42,754 nucleotides of DNA, from NCBI GenBank assembly GCA_002529645.1, contig NAEP01000015.1, forward strand, positions 1-42,754, written 5' to 3'. Under the pieces are notes generated by a model. It saw only the letters and a program-made list of their open reading frames with translations, ran no database searches and was not told the origin of the DNA. The DNA comes from Candidatus Lumbricidiphila eiseniae (GTDB taxonomy: Bacteria; Actinomycetota; Actinomycetes; Actinomycetales; Microbacteriaceae). The position numbers were made by a program, and so were the translations under genes. Shown here in pieces: positions 25,801-35,307 of this stretch. Every line of letters starts with the position of its first letter. Position 1 is the stretch's first letter.

Positions 25801-26085
25801 GACGGGCATGCAATATCGGGGATCGCACCGTGATTTTTTCCATCTATCGCCGTCACCACGCGGTTGAGTTCAAGAAGTTCCTGACCAAGATCAATACCAA
25901 ATGTCCACCGAGCTCGAGGTGCATATCGTGTGCGATAACTACGCAACCCATAAAAGCCCCTTCGTGAAGAACTAGTTGAGCGCGCACCCCAGATTCCACG
26001 CGCACGTCAATCTGGACCAAAACCCCGAACAACCCTCGAATCCATCACCCAACTAATGAAACAAACCTCAGACACAGAACACTAG
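25801..26085 (+). mobile_element. IS630-family transposase remnant with internal deletion
   Basis: The frames read VIFSIYRRHHAVEFKKFLTKI, then LEVHIVCDNYATHKSPFVKN and HPRFHAH of an IS630 DDE domain, then WTKT and LESITQLMKQTSDTEH with a stop at 26083-26085. About 50 residues carrying the third catalytic acid are deleted and several frameshifts are present. The stop overlaps that of the convergent CitE-like gene. Confidence 0.65.
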
Positions 26086-26906
26086 AGTTCCAGAATACGG
26101 TGTGCCCTGCCGAGCATTGCCGAGTCAACCATCTCACCGTTGTCTAACGTAGTGACACCGCCATCGGCCACCGCTGACACGACCGAGCGAGCCCACTCAC
26201 GCTCCTGCTCACTGGGTGCAAACACTGACCTGATGAGGGGAATCTGAACGGGGTGAATGGCGACCCGCCCCCACCATCCACCGCGTTTGCCACGCTCGGT
26301 ATCGGCACGCAAACCATCCAGATTGTGGGTGTCGGGATAGACAGACAGCATGGGTGCTGGCAGTCCGCACGCCAGAGCGGCAACAAGAACCCGAGCCCGG
26401 ACATAGTCCATCACCTCGGGTTCACGAGAACCCAACTCGCTCGCGAGATCGGACTCACCGAGAGCGAGCCTGGCAACAGAGGGATGCGCCGCAGTGCGGG
26501 CTGCGTGTTCTATTCCCACCGCGGACTCGATGAGGGCTGTCACCGCTCGCCCCCCGCACAGCTCGGCAATCCGATCGAGCGCGGAGGGGTCGTGCACCTT
26601 GGGAACCCTCAACCCAAAGCTGGCAGGAACGGCAGCGAGAGTTTCAACCTCGTGATCGGCATTCGCGTTAACGCGCACCTCAACGTCCGGGGCATCCCTG
26701 TTCTCGCTGAGCCAGGCAGCGCGCTGAGTGAGCCACGCCATGACGTTGTCGAGCGCCGCGTTCTTGCGGGTAGCCGCAACAGAATCCTCAAGATCAAAAA
26801 TAATGAGATCCGCACCAGATTGTGCTGCCCTCTCAAAACGATCAGGCCGATCACCCGGCACATAAAGGCCGGTAACAGGGGCCACGGAGGGACATCCGTT
26901 GCTCAT
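26082..26906 (-). CDS. HpcH/HpaI aldolase/citrate lyase family (CitE-like) protein
   Basis: 274-residue TIM barrel. Its start (LYVPGDRPDRFERAAQSGADLIIFDLEDSV) and ALIESAVGIEHAA and LALGESDLASELG blocks match CitE-like acyl-CoA lyases such as citramalyl-CoA or malyl-CoA lyases, with Glu and Asp for Mg2+. ATG overlaps the CoA-transferase stop (ATGA), so substrate activation to a CoA thioester followed by C-C cleavage is plausible. Last gene of the LacI-controlled operon; its end abuts an IS630 remnant. Confidence 0.83.
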   Translation of the reverse strand: MSNGCPSVAPVTGLYVPGDRPDRFERAAQSGADLIIFDLEDSVAATRKNAALDNVMAWLTQRAAWLSENRDAPDVEVRVNANADHEVETLAAVPASFGLRVPKVHDPSALDRIAELCGGRAVTALIESAVGIEHAARTAAHPSVARLALGESDLASELGSREPEVMDYVRARVLVAALACGLPAPMLSVYPDTHNLDGLRADTERGKRGGWWGRVAIHPVQIPLIRSVFAPSEQEREWARSVVSAVADGGVTTLDNGEMVDSAMLGRAHRILEL

Positions 26907-28090
26907 ACGATGCCCCTCGACCGCAGGGCCGCAATCCGATCCTCACTCACGCCGATACCGGCAAGGACGGTATCGGTATCACTCCCGTGGGCTCGTCCGG
27001 CCCATCGGATATGCCCGGGGGTTTCCGACAGTCGGAACAGAACATTCTGCATCTTTACCGGGCCCAGCTCGTCATCGTCAACAGTCACCACCGTTTCAAG
27101 AGCCTGGTACTGGGGGTCGGCAATCACCCCGCGAACATCGTAAACCCGCGCAATCGCCGCCTCAGCTTTTTCAAATGCGGACATGACCTCGGTGGTCGGG
27201 CGGGCAGATATCCACACGGACACCGCAGCATCCAGCTCATCGGCGTGCTGCGCCCTCGAATGACCCGAACTAAACCACGGCTCGTGGATAACATCACCAC
27301 AACCTATAAGTTCCATAACCCGTTCAGCGATGGACTGCGAACTCGTTGACACAGCAACCCAGTCGCCGTCCCCGGTTCGGTAAACATTACGAGGCGCGTT
27401 GTTGACCGAGCGGTTACCCGTGCGCGGCTGCACCGTGCCGAGTTGATCGTACGCGGTGATCTGACCACCGAGCATCATGAGGATGGGTTCGATGATTGCC
27501 ATATCAATAACCTGCCCGCGACCATCGCGTTCAGCGGCCCGGTGAGCAACCACAACCGCGTAGGCGGTCGCCAGGGCAGCAACCCCGTCAGCAAGACCAA
27601 ACGGAGGGAGCGTGGGAGGGCCGTTCGGGTCACCGGTCAACGCGGCAAAGCCACTCATCGCTTCGGCGAGGCTACCGAAGCCTGGGCGGGATGAATAGGG
27701 ACCGACCTGTCCGAACGCGGTCACCCGGGCAATAACAAGCCGAGAATTTACCGCGTGCAAGACATCGGGACCAAGCCCCCAGCGTTCGAGCGTTCCGGGA
27801 CGGAAGTTTTCGATAAGAACATCCGCCTCCGCTGCGAGCGCACACAACAGTTCAGCTCCCTCCGCGGACCCGAGGTTGAGTGTCGCAGTGCGCTTGTTGC
27901 GTCCAAGCGTCTTCCACCACAGATTGACACCGTCTTTTGCCGGCCCGTGACCGCGGGCCGCGTCGGGCCGCGTCGGGTGCTCAATCTTAATGACATCCGC
28001 CCCGAAGTCACCAAGAAATGTTGCCGCCAGAGGCCCCGCGAACAGTGTTGAAATGTCGAGAACTCGGACACCTGCCAGGGGTGCGGTCAT
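26903..28090 (-). CDS. CaiB/BaiF class III CoA-transferase
   Basis: 395 residues. Signatures are GVRVLDISTLFAGPLAATFLGDFGADVIKIEHP at the N-terminus, GRNKRTATLNL, a FGSLAEAMSGFAALTG block and the Asp in PFGLADGVAAL at the expected catalytic position. These enzymes move CoA between acyl-CoA and a carboxylic acid. Coupled by overlap to the CitE-like gene and 31 bases from the preceding gene. The acid is unknown; a hydroxy-dicarboxylate would suit the lyase (inference). Confidence 0.85.
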   Translation of the reverse strand: MTAPLAGVRVLDISTLFAGPLAATFLGDFGADVIKIEHPTRPDAARGHGPAKDGVNLWWKTLGRNKRTATLNLGSAEGAELLCALAAEADVLIENFRPGTLERWGLGPDVLHAVNSRLVIARVTAFGQVGPYSSRPGFGSLAEAMSGFAALTGDPNGPPTLPPFGLADGVAALATAYAVVVAHRAAERDGRGQVIDMAIIEPILMMLGGQITAYDQLGTVQPRTGNRSVNNAPRNVYRTGDGDWVAVSTSSQSIAERVMELIGCGDVIHEPWFSSGHSRAQHADELDAAVSVWISARPTTEVMSAFEKAEAAIARVYDVRGVIADPQYQALETVVTVDDDELGPVKMQNVLFRLSETPGHIRWAGRAHGSDTDTVLAGIGVSEDRIAALRSRGIV

Positions 28091-28121
28091 CGGTGCTCCT
28101 TGACTCGTCTTGCGAAAATTG

Positions 28122-30281
28122 TCATACGCTCACATCCCAGGCCACCCGGAATCCAATGTTTGCGGAACGCTCTACTCCCAAACCCGGGAGAAGATACTTT
28201 GCTGTGAAGGTGGCATCCTGCACACCACCATCGAAGTACCAGTCGGAGCCTGAAGCACGATAGTCGCTGCCTCCCTTGAGCATGACAAACCGGGTGATAC
28301 CGTCGCTGTGTTCGCTTTCTGTCAGGTTCCACACCGCGGGTGCACGGCGTCTGAAACCGGCAAGGTCGGCAGCAAGTTGCCATTCATACTCGGTGGGGAG
28401 TCGGGCACCGACCCATGCCGCGTAGGCGCGCGCGTCACGGAGTGAAACACCCGTCACCGGGGCGTCGGGAGACTCGGAGATGCAAACGAGGAACCGGTGG
28501 GCAGTCCTGGGTTGATAGCCGCTCTCGCGACAGAATGCCTGAAACTCGGCGACACTCACCTCCCGAGCCGCAACCCTGACGGGAGAGGGAACTGTGACCC
28601 GTGTTATCTCTCGACGGATATCGTGAAGCCTGGGCGGCAGCGGTTTCCACTCCTCCACGTACGGTGCCCCATCAAAAAAACCGGTCTCGCGGCGACGGTA
28701 GGTCATCGGGATGTCGCGAACACCAGAGTCAACGAGCACCGTCGTGCCTGCACCCGGTGATACGGTTCCGCTCCTCTTCTCACGGCGATGGTGGTGATCG
28801 CCCGAGTCCGTCCCACAGGGGGGCGAGTCGGGATGGTTCTCACACCCGTCGCGTGGCGTGGCGTGGTTGCTTCCCGCAGGGAAAGGGGGGATGACCCGGT
28901 CGGCTGCACGCGCGGGAAACGTGCTGCTGATCTCGCCGAGACACACCGCTGCCGGATCCGCGGCAGCGGACACCATGAGTTCTTCTAAGCCGTCAACGGT
29001 GCTGTTGTCGGGGCAGTCGAGAATCCCGGTGACACCTCGCCCTGGAATAGTCACAACCGAGTGGATGTCACGACCGGCCGTCACATCCACTCGGCGCCCC
29101 CCGACCGGGCAGGACACACGGAGCGGATCTCCCTGCCACGGTTCATCTCCACGGTTGATGAGTGTCCACAGCGTGAGGTTCCCGTCACTCCACCGCGACA
29201 CATACACGCCCGAGGCGAGCGCCTCACTCGTGGCCCCCTCGAGCGGTGCCCACTCCCCGTCTATGAACAGCGAGCTGAATGCTCGTTGCACACGAAGCAT
29301 CCGGCGGAGCGTTGCTTTATCGCGATCATTCCACCCCACCCACGACCCGAACACCGTGTCCCAGACGAGCATGCCCGTCCCATTCATCCATGCCGACTGA
29401 AGTTCGTCACTGTGATCGCGGTTCCAGCGCCGGGTCGAGTGCATCATGTGCCGCCGCTCGTACCAGTGTGCTCGCATAACCCCGGGTGCTGGGGAGTCGG
29501 CGAACCACTGTGCCCAGCTCAGCAGATGATCGGCCACTCCCGAATTGGCAACGCGTGACTCGCACTCAAGAACCTGCGGAGGAGCAGCGGCCGCGAGAGA
29601 AGCCGTCAGTCGCGCATCGCCCTCTTTCATGGTGTCGAGAAACACGCCGTCAATGCCAAACTCGGTGACAAGAGCCATGAGTTCTTCAGCGTCATCGCGC
29701 GCGGCCCGGAGGGTGCCGGTATCCCAGGGGTTGTAGTCAACAAAAACCCTGAGCCCCTGCTCGTGAAGGTGACAAACCAACTCACCAAGACCGGGCACAT
29801 CGCGGTAGTAGTCCCACTGATTCCGGTCGTCAATGCCAATCACCGGGTAGGCGTGCCACAGGACAACACCGTCGAGGCCGCCAAAATCTCGCTGCGAATC
29901 AAGAAACTCCTCGACGGTGAACTCCTGACGCTCGTGGTTGAAGAGGCGTTCATCCCAGAGCCATACCTGCGCGACCGCGTATGCGGTGCGAGCCCACGCG
30001 GTTGCTGGCCGCTCATACTGCTCACCGGAATAGCCGAGTCTTCTGTGAGCTTCGGCCCGCCACGCAGATAGCGCTTCCCGCCAGGCGGGCCAGTCGTCTG
30101 GATTATCGGGGGCCGCGAAAATCTTGGCGGTGTCACCCCGCCCCGGGTCTATGACACCGTTGAGCGGAAGTACCGTGGGAAGGTCAATGGTCCGCGGAAG
30201 AAGAGGGGTGGTGTCGTTGGTGTTTGCCTCGTCCGGGTCCTTTTCAGACCGGGCGAAAAGATGTTCAGCAGGATGTATCAC
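28122..30281 (-). CDS. Glycoside-hydrolase-like TIM barrel fused to a SUMF/formylglycine-type domain
   Basis: 719 residues. Residues about 60-430 form a barrel resembling glycoside hydrolases (GLDGVVLWHAYPVIG, GLRVFVDYNPWDTG, FGIDGVFLDTMKEGDA, VLECESR, then a beta-rich region). After a G/H/R-rich linker (about 510-560) comes an FGE-sulfatase/SUMF-like domain: VSVAEFQAFCRESGY, GVSLRDARAYAAWVGARLPTEYEW, then RFVMLKGGSDY and SANIGFRVAWDV. The pair of cysteines used by true formylglycine-generating enzymes is not evident, so a binding or structural role is likely. No signal peptide. GTG 30281 is chosen with GAGGGG upstream, seven bases after the LacI stop. Confidence 0.75.
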   Translation of the reverse strand: MIHPAEHLFARSEKDPDEANTNDTTPLLPRTIDLPTVLPLNGVIDPGRGDTAKIFAAPDNPDDWPAWREALSAWRAEAHRRLGYSGEQYERPATAWARTAYAVAQVWLWDERLFNHERQEFTVEEFLDSQRDFGGLDGVVLWHAYPVIGIDDRNQWDYYRDVPGLGELVCHLHEQGLRVFVDYNPWDTGTLRAARDDAEELMALVTEFGIDGVFLDTMKEGDARLTASLAAAAPPQVLECESRVANSGVADHLLSWAQWFADSPAPGVMRAHWYERRHMMHSTRRWNRDHSDELQSAWMNGTGMLVWDTVFGSWVGWNDRDKATLRRMLRVQRAFSSLFIDGEWAPLEGATSEALASGVYVSRWSDGNLTLWTLINRGDEPWQGDPLRVSCPVGGRRVDVTAGRDIHSVVTIPGRGVTGILDCPDNSTVDGLEELMVSAAADPAAVCLGEISSTFPARAADRVIPPFPAGSNHATPRDGCENHPDSPPCGTDSGDHHHRREKRSGTVSPGAGTTVLVDSGVRDIPMTYRRRETGFFDGAPYVEEWKPLPPRLHDIRREITRVTVPSPVRVAAREVSVAEFQAFCRESGYQPRTAHRFLVCISESPDAPVTGVSLRDARAYAAWVGARLPTEYEWQLAADLAGFRRRAPAVWNLTESEHSDGITRFVMLKGGSDYRASGSDWYFDGGVQDATFTAKYLLPGLGVERSANIGFRVAWDVSV

Positions 30282-30288
30282 AGCCGTG

Positions 30289-31329
30289 TCAGCCCCTCGT
30301 ATTCTCGGGTAGTTTGTGGCCGGAGCGTGGATGAGCGGTTGATTCGCGAAGAACCAGGGAGGGTCTGACAAGCTCCTCGCGCGGCGGCCTCGCCGGGCGC
30401 TCAAGGCGTTCGCGAAGCAACTCAGCCGCTAGTTGCCCACGGACCCGCGCGCCGAGCGACACACTCGTGAGCGAGGGGCTTGAAATTCGAGCAAAATGGA
30501 TGTCGTCCATCCCCACCACCCCCAGGTCGTCGGGAACCACGCGGCCTGCGTTGCGAGCGCCCCGCATGATTCCCAGTGCGAGCAGATCGTTGGCGGCTAG
30601 AACGGCATCCGGCTGCGCCACACCGGTCAGCTCTTCCAACTGCGCCCAGGCCGCCTCTCCCGCATCGACGGTGAAGGCTCCCGCATCAATGGTCGGCCCG
30701 TGTACACCCGCTTCGTCGCGGGCCTTGAGAATTCCCGCGAAACGCGCACGCCCCGGCGCGGTATCGGTGGGGCCGTTGACGAACGCAATCCGGGTGTACC
30801 CGGCCGTGACAAGGAACCGGTGCGCGATAACAACTCCCCCCTGGGAGTCTGTTCGAACGGTGTCGAGAGGAACCCCGTCACCAAGGTCACCAACAACAAC
30901 AACCGGCACCGGAGCTGCAAGGAGCGCAGCGACAAGCTCGGGAGAGCTTTGCAGCGGACTGATAATGAGAGCGTCAGCGGCACCCCGAGAAAGACTCTTG
31001 ACGAACGACACAAGGTCACTCGGGTTGTGCCCGGTTGAGGCAACAAGCAGTCGCGCGTCTGAGCCCGCTAACCCCGCTTCGACGCCCTGAAACATCTCCG
31101 TGTAAACCGGGTTTCCGATGTCATCAATTGCAAACGCCACCTGGAGGGTTGGGCCGAGTTTCAACGCTCGGCCCGTTGCATCCGGGCGGTAGCCAAGCTC
31201 TGCAGACGCTGCCCGAACTCTTGCTTCAGTCGCGGGACGGGTCGGTATGCCGCTGATGACCCGGGACACCGAGGCAACAGAAACTCCCGCCCTGGCGGCT
31301 ACTTCGACAATCGTTGGCTTACGAGGCAT
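30289..31329 (-). CDS. LacI family transcriptional regulator
   Basis: 346 residues. Helix-turn-helix at 4-25 (TIVEVAARAGVSVASVSRVI) with the hinge helix YRPDATGRAL, then a periplasmic-binding-protein-like sensor domain. It lies inside the operon it probably represses, six bases after an ADP-ribosylglycohydrolase gene. The LacI-type palindrome at 37094-37113 before the first gene is the likely operator. Inducer probably a sugar or glycoside brought in by the ABC importer. Confidence 0.88.
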   Translation of the reverse strand: MPRKPTIVEVAARAGVSVASVSRVISGIPTRPATEARVRAASAELGYRPDATGRALKLGPTLQVAFAIDDIGNPVYTEMFQGVEAGLAGSDARLLVASTGHNPSDLVSFVKSLSRGAADALIISPLQSSPELVAALLAAPVPVVVVGDLGDGVPLDTVRTDSQGGVVIAHRFLVTAGYTRIAFVNGPTDTAPGRARFAGILKARDEAGVHGPTIDAGAFTVDAGEAAWAQLEELTGVAQPDAVLAANDLLALGIMRGARNAGRVVPDDLGVVGMDDIHFARISSPSLTSVSLGARVRGQLAAELLRERLERPARPPREELVRPSLVLRESTAHPRSGHKLPENTRG

Positions 31330-31335
31330 GACCGG

Positions 31336-32688
31336 CTATTGGGTGGAGAACACGGCTTCGGTGCGTTCAGCAAGACAGGTAAATGTGACACCGTGCTCGC
31401 CGGGGAGCGAGGTGGATACGCACCCGTTGAGGGGTTTACTCCAGCGCGGCGAAATCCCCTGCTCTCCCACAAGTGCACCTACCACAGAACCGACGGTAGC
31501 ACCGTTCGAGTCAGTATCAAGACCCCCCATGACGGTGAGGCAAATCGACCGATCAAAATCACCCGCACCCGCCGACAGCGCGTAGGCAACAAGGGCGGTG
31601 TTGTTGAGAGCGTGAACCCAGTGGTATCCCGCAAACTCCCGTTCAATCTCGGCAAAGGCATCGCTCGGCTCAGTGGTGTGTGCGGCAAGGTGACGTCCGA
31701 ATGAGATTGCTCGAGCCATCCGGCTTGTTGGGGGAACAACCGACTCGCCCGCGTCGAGTACTCTCTCGATGGAGGAGCCGGTTATTGCCTCGGATGCCAT
31801 CGCGGCAACAAACATTGCCCCGTAGAGTCCGTTCCTCGTGTGACTGACAGCCGCATCGCGCCAGGCAAGTTCGGCGGCACCTCGCGGATTGCCCGGCATC
31901 ACCCACCCGTAAAGATCGGTGCGGATCTGGGCACCAATCCACTCTCGAAACGGATTACGCACTCGTGCGGTCGCGGGTGGGTTCAGTCCCTGAAGCAGGT
32001 TTCGGTAGGCAAGCCGCTCGGCGGTGAAACTTCGGCCCGCGGGCAGGTCCAGGAGCCACCCCGAGGCAACATCGTCGCTCGTGAAGCTAAGCCCGTGATT
32101 CTCAAGAACCCGAAGCGCCATGATCGTGTAATTGATGTCATCATCTTCGGGCGTGCCATTGATGTTCTCTTCGAGGCTTGTCGTGCGGCTCGCCCTATTC
32201 CACGGCCACCTCTCGGTTACGGCGGGGTCAACACCCACCGCGGTGATCCACCGATCGAGCGGCCATCTGCCCGCTGAGCGAAGGATCGCTTCAATACCGA
32301 TCCGAGGGATTTTCTCCACCGGTTTGCCAAGAACGCAACCAATCGCTCGTCCAAGCCAGGCCGAGTTCAATCGCTCGGAGTAGTCGTGTGGGCGGTGACC
32401 GGAGGAGGGTGTGGCCGCAATGAGCGTGTGGATGTCGGCCCAGTCACTGGGTTCGTCCTTCGCGGTGGGGTCAGGGAGGGCATCCAACTCGTGGAGAAGT
32501 TCTTCCGCGAGGGTGCGCAGCGAGGGTGATGTCTCAGAGAGGGGGGATGCACCTGCGTGAGGGATCTCCGTTGTGCCACCGGCTGCACGCCAGCGCGAAG
32601 AGATCGACTCGGTGTCACGTCCCTCAGCACACGACTGCCACAGTTCGTGGCGGATGAGATCTTCGGGTTGTATCCAGGTTATTCGCAC
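31336..32688 (-). CDS. ADP-ribosylglycohydrolase family protein with N-terminal extension
   Basis: 450 residues; about 110 extra residues precede the domain. The family core shows SAWLGRAIGCVLGKPVEKI, the metal site as PEDDDINYT (in place of TDDT), and GGLDTDSNG near the C-terminus for the second Mg2+ ligands. Members hydrolyse N- or O-glycosidic bonds of ADP-ribose-like substrates; the EDDD/LDTDSN variant differs from protein de-ADP-ribosylases. GTG start five bases after the partner gene's stop. Together with the importer, a small glycoside rather than a modified protein is the likelier substrate (inference). Confidence 0.82.
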   Translation of the reverse strand: MRITWIQPEDLIRHELWQSCAEGRDTESISSRWRAAGGTTEIPHAGASPLSETSPSLRTLAEELLHELDALPDPTAKDEPSDWADIHTLIAATPSSGHRPHDYSERLNSAWLGRAIGCVLGKPVEKIPRIGIEAILRSAGRWPLDRWITAVGVDPAVTERWPWNRASRTTSLEENINGTPEDDDINYTIMALRVLENHGLSFTSDDVASGWLLDLPAGRSFTAERLAYRNLLQGLNPPATARVRNPFREWIGAQIRTDLYGWVMPGNPRGAAELAWRDAAVSHTRNGLYGAMFVAAMASEAITGSSIERVLDAGESVVPPTSRMARAISFGRHLAAHTTEPSDAFAEIEREFAGYHWVHALNNTALVAYALSAGAGDFDRSICLTVMGGLDTDSNGATVGSVVGALVGEQGISPRWSKPLNGCVSTSLPGEHGVTFTCLAERTEAVFSTQ

Positions 32689-32693
32689 GAGAT

Positions 32694-33845
32694 TCAGTTT
32701 CCCGCGGGCTGTATCAAAGCGGAAAACACGTTGTGACGATGAGCAAAGAGGGCGGCGTCAGATGCGTAGATTTCTTCAGCGACACCGGCCATTGTTGACC
32801 CTGTTGCGCGCAGGTCGAGGCGTGATGCTTCACCGACCCGCTCAACCCATTCGGCTGGCACTGCCGCCTCACCGCCGAGAGCTCCGGCCAGTGCCCCTAC
32901 CATCGTGGCGATGGAGTCAGAATCACGTCCGTAGTTTGTCGCGGCGAGGATCCCTTCGCGAGCGGCTCCTCTTGTGACTTTCAGAAACCCGAGCGCGACG
33001 GGAAGTTCTTCGATGGACCGCAGGCGGCTTGGGCGCCGTGAGTCCTGCGCGGGTAGCGCGTAGTGCTCGCCAACGGTGTCGTACGGTGTGATCGCCGCAC
33101 GAAGCACAGGAATAGCTGCGCGCCAGTCCTCCCCCGGCACGGCCGCCGCGAGCACCGCGTCAATGGCTGTTCGGGTGCCGTCGTGAGCGCACTCAAGAGC
33201 GGCGGCAAGAACAGAATCAACGGTCGCGGAGCAGGACATTGCTTCGGCGACCGCAGCGGCAAACACTGCGGCGGCCTCCCGCCCATAGCTTGATTGATGC
33301 GCCCCAGCGATGTCGATGGCCTCGGCGTAGGCCCCCTGTGGGTGTCCGGCGTTTGCGATACCGACGGGGGCCATGTACATGGCCGCACCACAGTTAACGA
33401 TGTTACCAACCCCGGCCTCACGGGGATCAATATGACCGTAGTGAAGGCGGGTGACAAGCCATTTTTCCGCGAGAAAAACACGAAGAATAGCAACGGTTTC
33501 TTTTTCAAGCTCAGGAATCCAGGTTCGCTGATGCATCATTCTCGGCACGAGGTCTTCGGCGATGTCGAACGCAGTGAGGTGTCGCCGTTTGCTCGCGTAC
33601 ACATCGACGAGAAGGTTGGTCATCAGGGTGTCATCGGTGACATGGCCGTCACCCTTGTAGTAGGGGGACATCGGCTTCGCGGTACGCCAGTCTGGAAGGT
33701 AGTAGTCAACGATTCCTTCGACGTACCCGTTGTACCGCGCAAGTATCTCCTCCGTGCTACGCCCTTCGGTTGCACCGCCGATGGCGTCTCCTACCGCCGC
33801 ACCCATCAGGCTGCCAATTGCTTTGCTGCGCAGTGAACTGTTCAC
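32694..33845 (-). CDS. ADP-ribosylglycohydrolase family protein
   Basis: 383 residues with canonical motifs: GSLMGAAVGDAIGGATEG, the metal-binding VTDDTLMT and NYGRDSDSIATMVGALAGAL. A complete all-helical dinuclear-Mg hydrolase is expected. GTG 33845 has AAAGGA about ten bases before; the in-frame extension to 33947 overlaps non-coding sequence. It lies between the sugar-binding protein gene and its diverged paralogue, which suggests two successive or alternative glycosidic cleavages. Confidence 0.85.
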   Translation of the reverse strand: MNSSLRSKAIGSLMGAAVGDAIGGATEGRSTEEILARYNGYVEGIVDYYLPDWRTAKPMSPYYKGDGHVTDDTLMTNLLVDVYASKRRHLTAFDIAEDLVPRMMHQRTWIPELEKETVAILRVFLAEKWLVTRLHYGHIDPREAGVGNIVNCGAAMYMAPVGIANAGHPQGAYAEAIDIAGAHQSSYGREAAAVFAAAVAEAMSCSATVDSVLAAALECAHDGTRTAIDAVLAAAVPGEDWRAAIPVLRAAITPYDTVGEHYALPAQDSRRPSRLRSIEELPVALGFLKVTRGAAREGILAATNYGRDSDSIATMVGALAGALGGEAAVPAEWVERVGEASRLDLRATGSTMAGVAEEIYASDAALFAHRHNVFSALIQPAGN

Positions 33846-33962
33846 GTGACGTACATTCCTTTCCGGGCGATAACCCGAGGTGTGATCCGCTGTTGATAGC
33901 TGCGAGGGGTGGTCAAGAGGGAGGGGGTCGGGCGACCGCAGCGGCACCCGACCCCCGAGAAA

Positions 33963-35243
33963 CTACTCGTTGGCTTTCCGCCACCCGTCTACCAGGCGCT
34001 GCCGAAGGGTTTCGAGATCAATTTTCCCACCGAGGTATTCCTGGAAGGTGGGGTTACCGATCTCGGTCTTAAACCGGGGGAAGTTATCCGCCTTGTTCCA
34101 GGGAGCATCCACCAGCTGCGAGCTGGCCGCAAGGATATTCTCCCAACCGTGCCTACCGGTGAGTTTCTTCGTCACGATCTCGGCGGCCGCCTTCGAGGCC
34201 GGAATCATTGCATCTCCTTCAGAAAGTGCGGCGATGTTCTCGGCCTTGGCGTAGTACTCGATGAACTTCATCGCTTCCTTTTTGTACTTGCTCTGCTCAG
34301 AAATACTCAGCGTCTGTGGATTGGCTGCTTGGCCCTGTGTGGTGCCCTTGAGCAACGGCAGCATCGACCAGTTGAATCCGGCCGGGGCTTTCTGTTCAAG
34401 CTGTGACTCAACGTAGCTTGCGGCGAGGATAAGCGGGTACTTCCCGGCGAAAAATCCGGGGAGGATTTCGGGACCGGACTGGGCGAGAGATGTCGGAGCC
34501 ATAACACCGGAATCGAGGAGAGCTTTGACACGCTTCGGAACCTCGAGTTCTTTGTCTGTTACCGCCATCGTTGGTTTAGCGGTTCCTCCTGAAAGGTACT
34601 GTCCACCGAAAGCGAGTCCGCTGGACATGAGCCCGAGCGCGGGCGACTTGAGGCTCCAGGCGAATCCGTATCCGTCGCCTGCAGGCTTGAGTTTTGTCGC
34701 GTTGGTGGCCAGATCATCCCACGTCCACGGCTTATCACGAGTGGGCAGTGAGATCCCCGCTGCCGTGAGCGCGTCGGTGTTTGCAAACAGGGTGTATACC
34801 TGCGCAATTGTCGGTACTCCTGAAATTTTTCCGTCGTAGGTGACAGCGTCCCAAACTGACTCGGGAATATCCTTCTTGACACCGTCGGGGATAAGTGCAG
34901 CAAGGTCCGCGAGGTACCCCTGTCGGGTAAATCCTGCAAGGTCAGACGATTCATCCTGAATAATGTCTGGAGCTGAGTCACCCGCAAACTGGGTAACGAG
35001 CTTGTCGTGTACGGAGTTGGGGTCGACTTTCTGGTATTTAATCTGGATCGTGGGGTTGGCTTTATTCCATGAGTCAACGATGTCGGTCGTTGCCTTGACG
35101 GTCGCATCTTGGAATGCGGGACTGGAGAAGGTCAGGGTAATCGGACCTGTGGCCTCGGTGTTCGTTGTCGAACAGCCTGCGAGTGCGAGTGCCGTACTGG
35201 CTGCGACTGCGAGGAGTGTGGTGGTGCGGCGGTGCACTGTCAT
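33963..35243 (-). CDS. Sugar-type ABC transporter substrate-binding lipoprotein (SBP_bac_1)
   Basis: 426 residues. Lipoprotein signal with basic HRRTT, hydrophobic core and lipobox ALAGC (Cys near 24), then ITLTFSSPAFQDATVKATTDIVDSWNKANP and a family 1 fold. It would deliver a carbohydrate-like ligand to the following permease pair. AAAGG lies seven bases before ATG 35243; the longer ORF to 35708 runs through the permease gene. A 64-base gap separates it from the permease stop. Confidence 0.87.
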   Translation of the reverse strand: MTVHRRTTTLLAVAASTALALAGCSTTNTEATGPITLTFSSPAFQDATVKATTDIVDSWNKANPTIQIKYQKVDPNSVHDKLVTQFAGDSAPDIIQDESSDLAGFTRQGYLADLAALIPDGVKKDIPESVWDAVTYDGKISGVPTIAQVYTLFANTDALTAAGISLPTRDKPWTWDDLATNATKLKPAGDGYGFAWSLKSPALGLMSSGLAFGGQYLSGGTAKPTMAVTDKELEVPKRVKALLDSGVMAPTSLAQSGPEILPGFFAGKYPLILAASYVESQLEQKAPAGFNWSMLPLLKGTTQGQAANPQTLSISEQSKYKKEAMKFIEYYAKAENIAALSEGDAMIPASKAAAEIVTKKLTGRHGWENILAASSQLVDAPWNKADNFPRFKTEIGNPTFQEYLGGKIDLETLRQRLVDGWRKANE

Positions 35244-35307
35244 CTGATGCCTTTCGTAGCGGTGTGTGAGGAATTGAGTAAACAGGTAGCGGGTGGTTGA
35301 CACGTTG

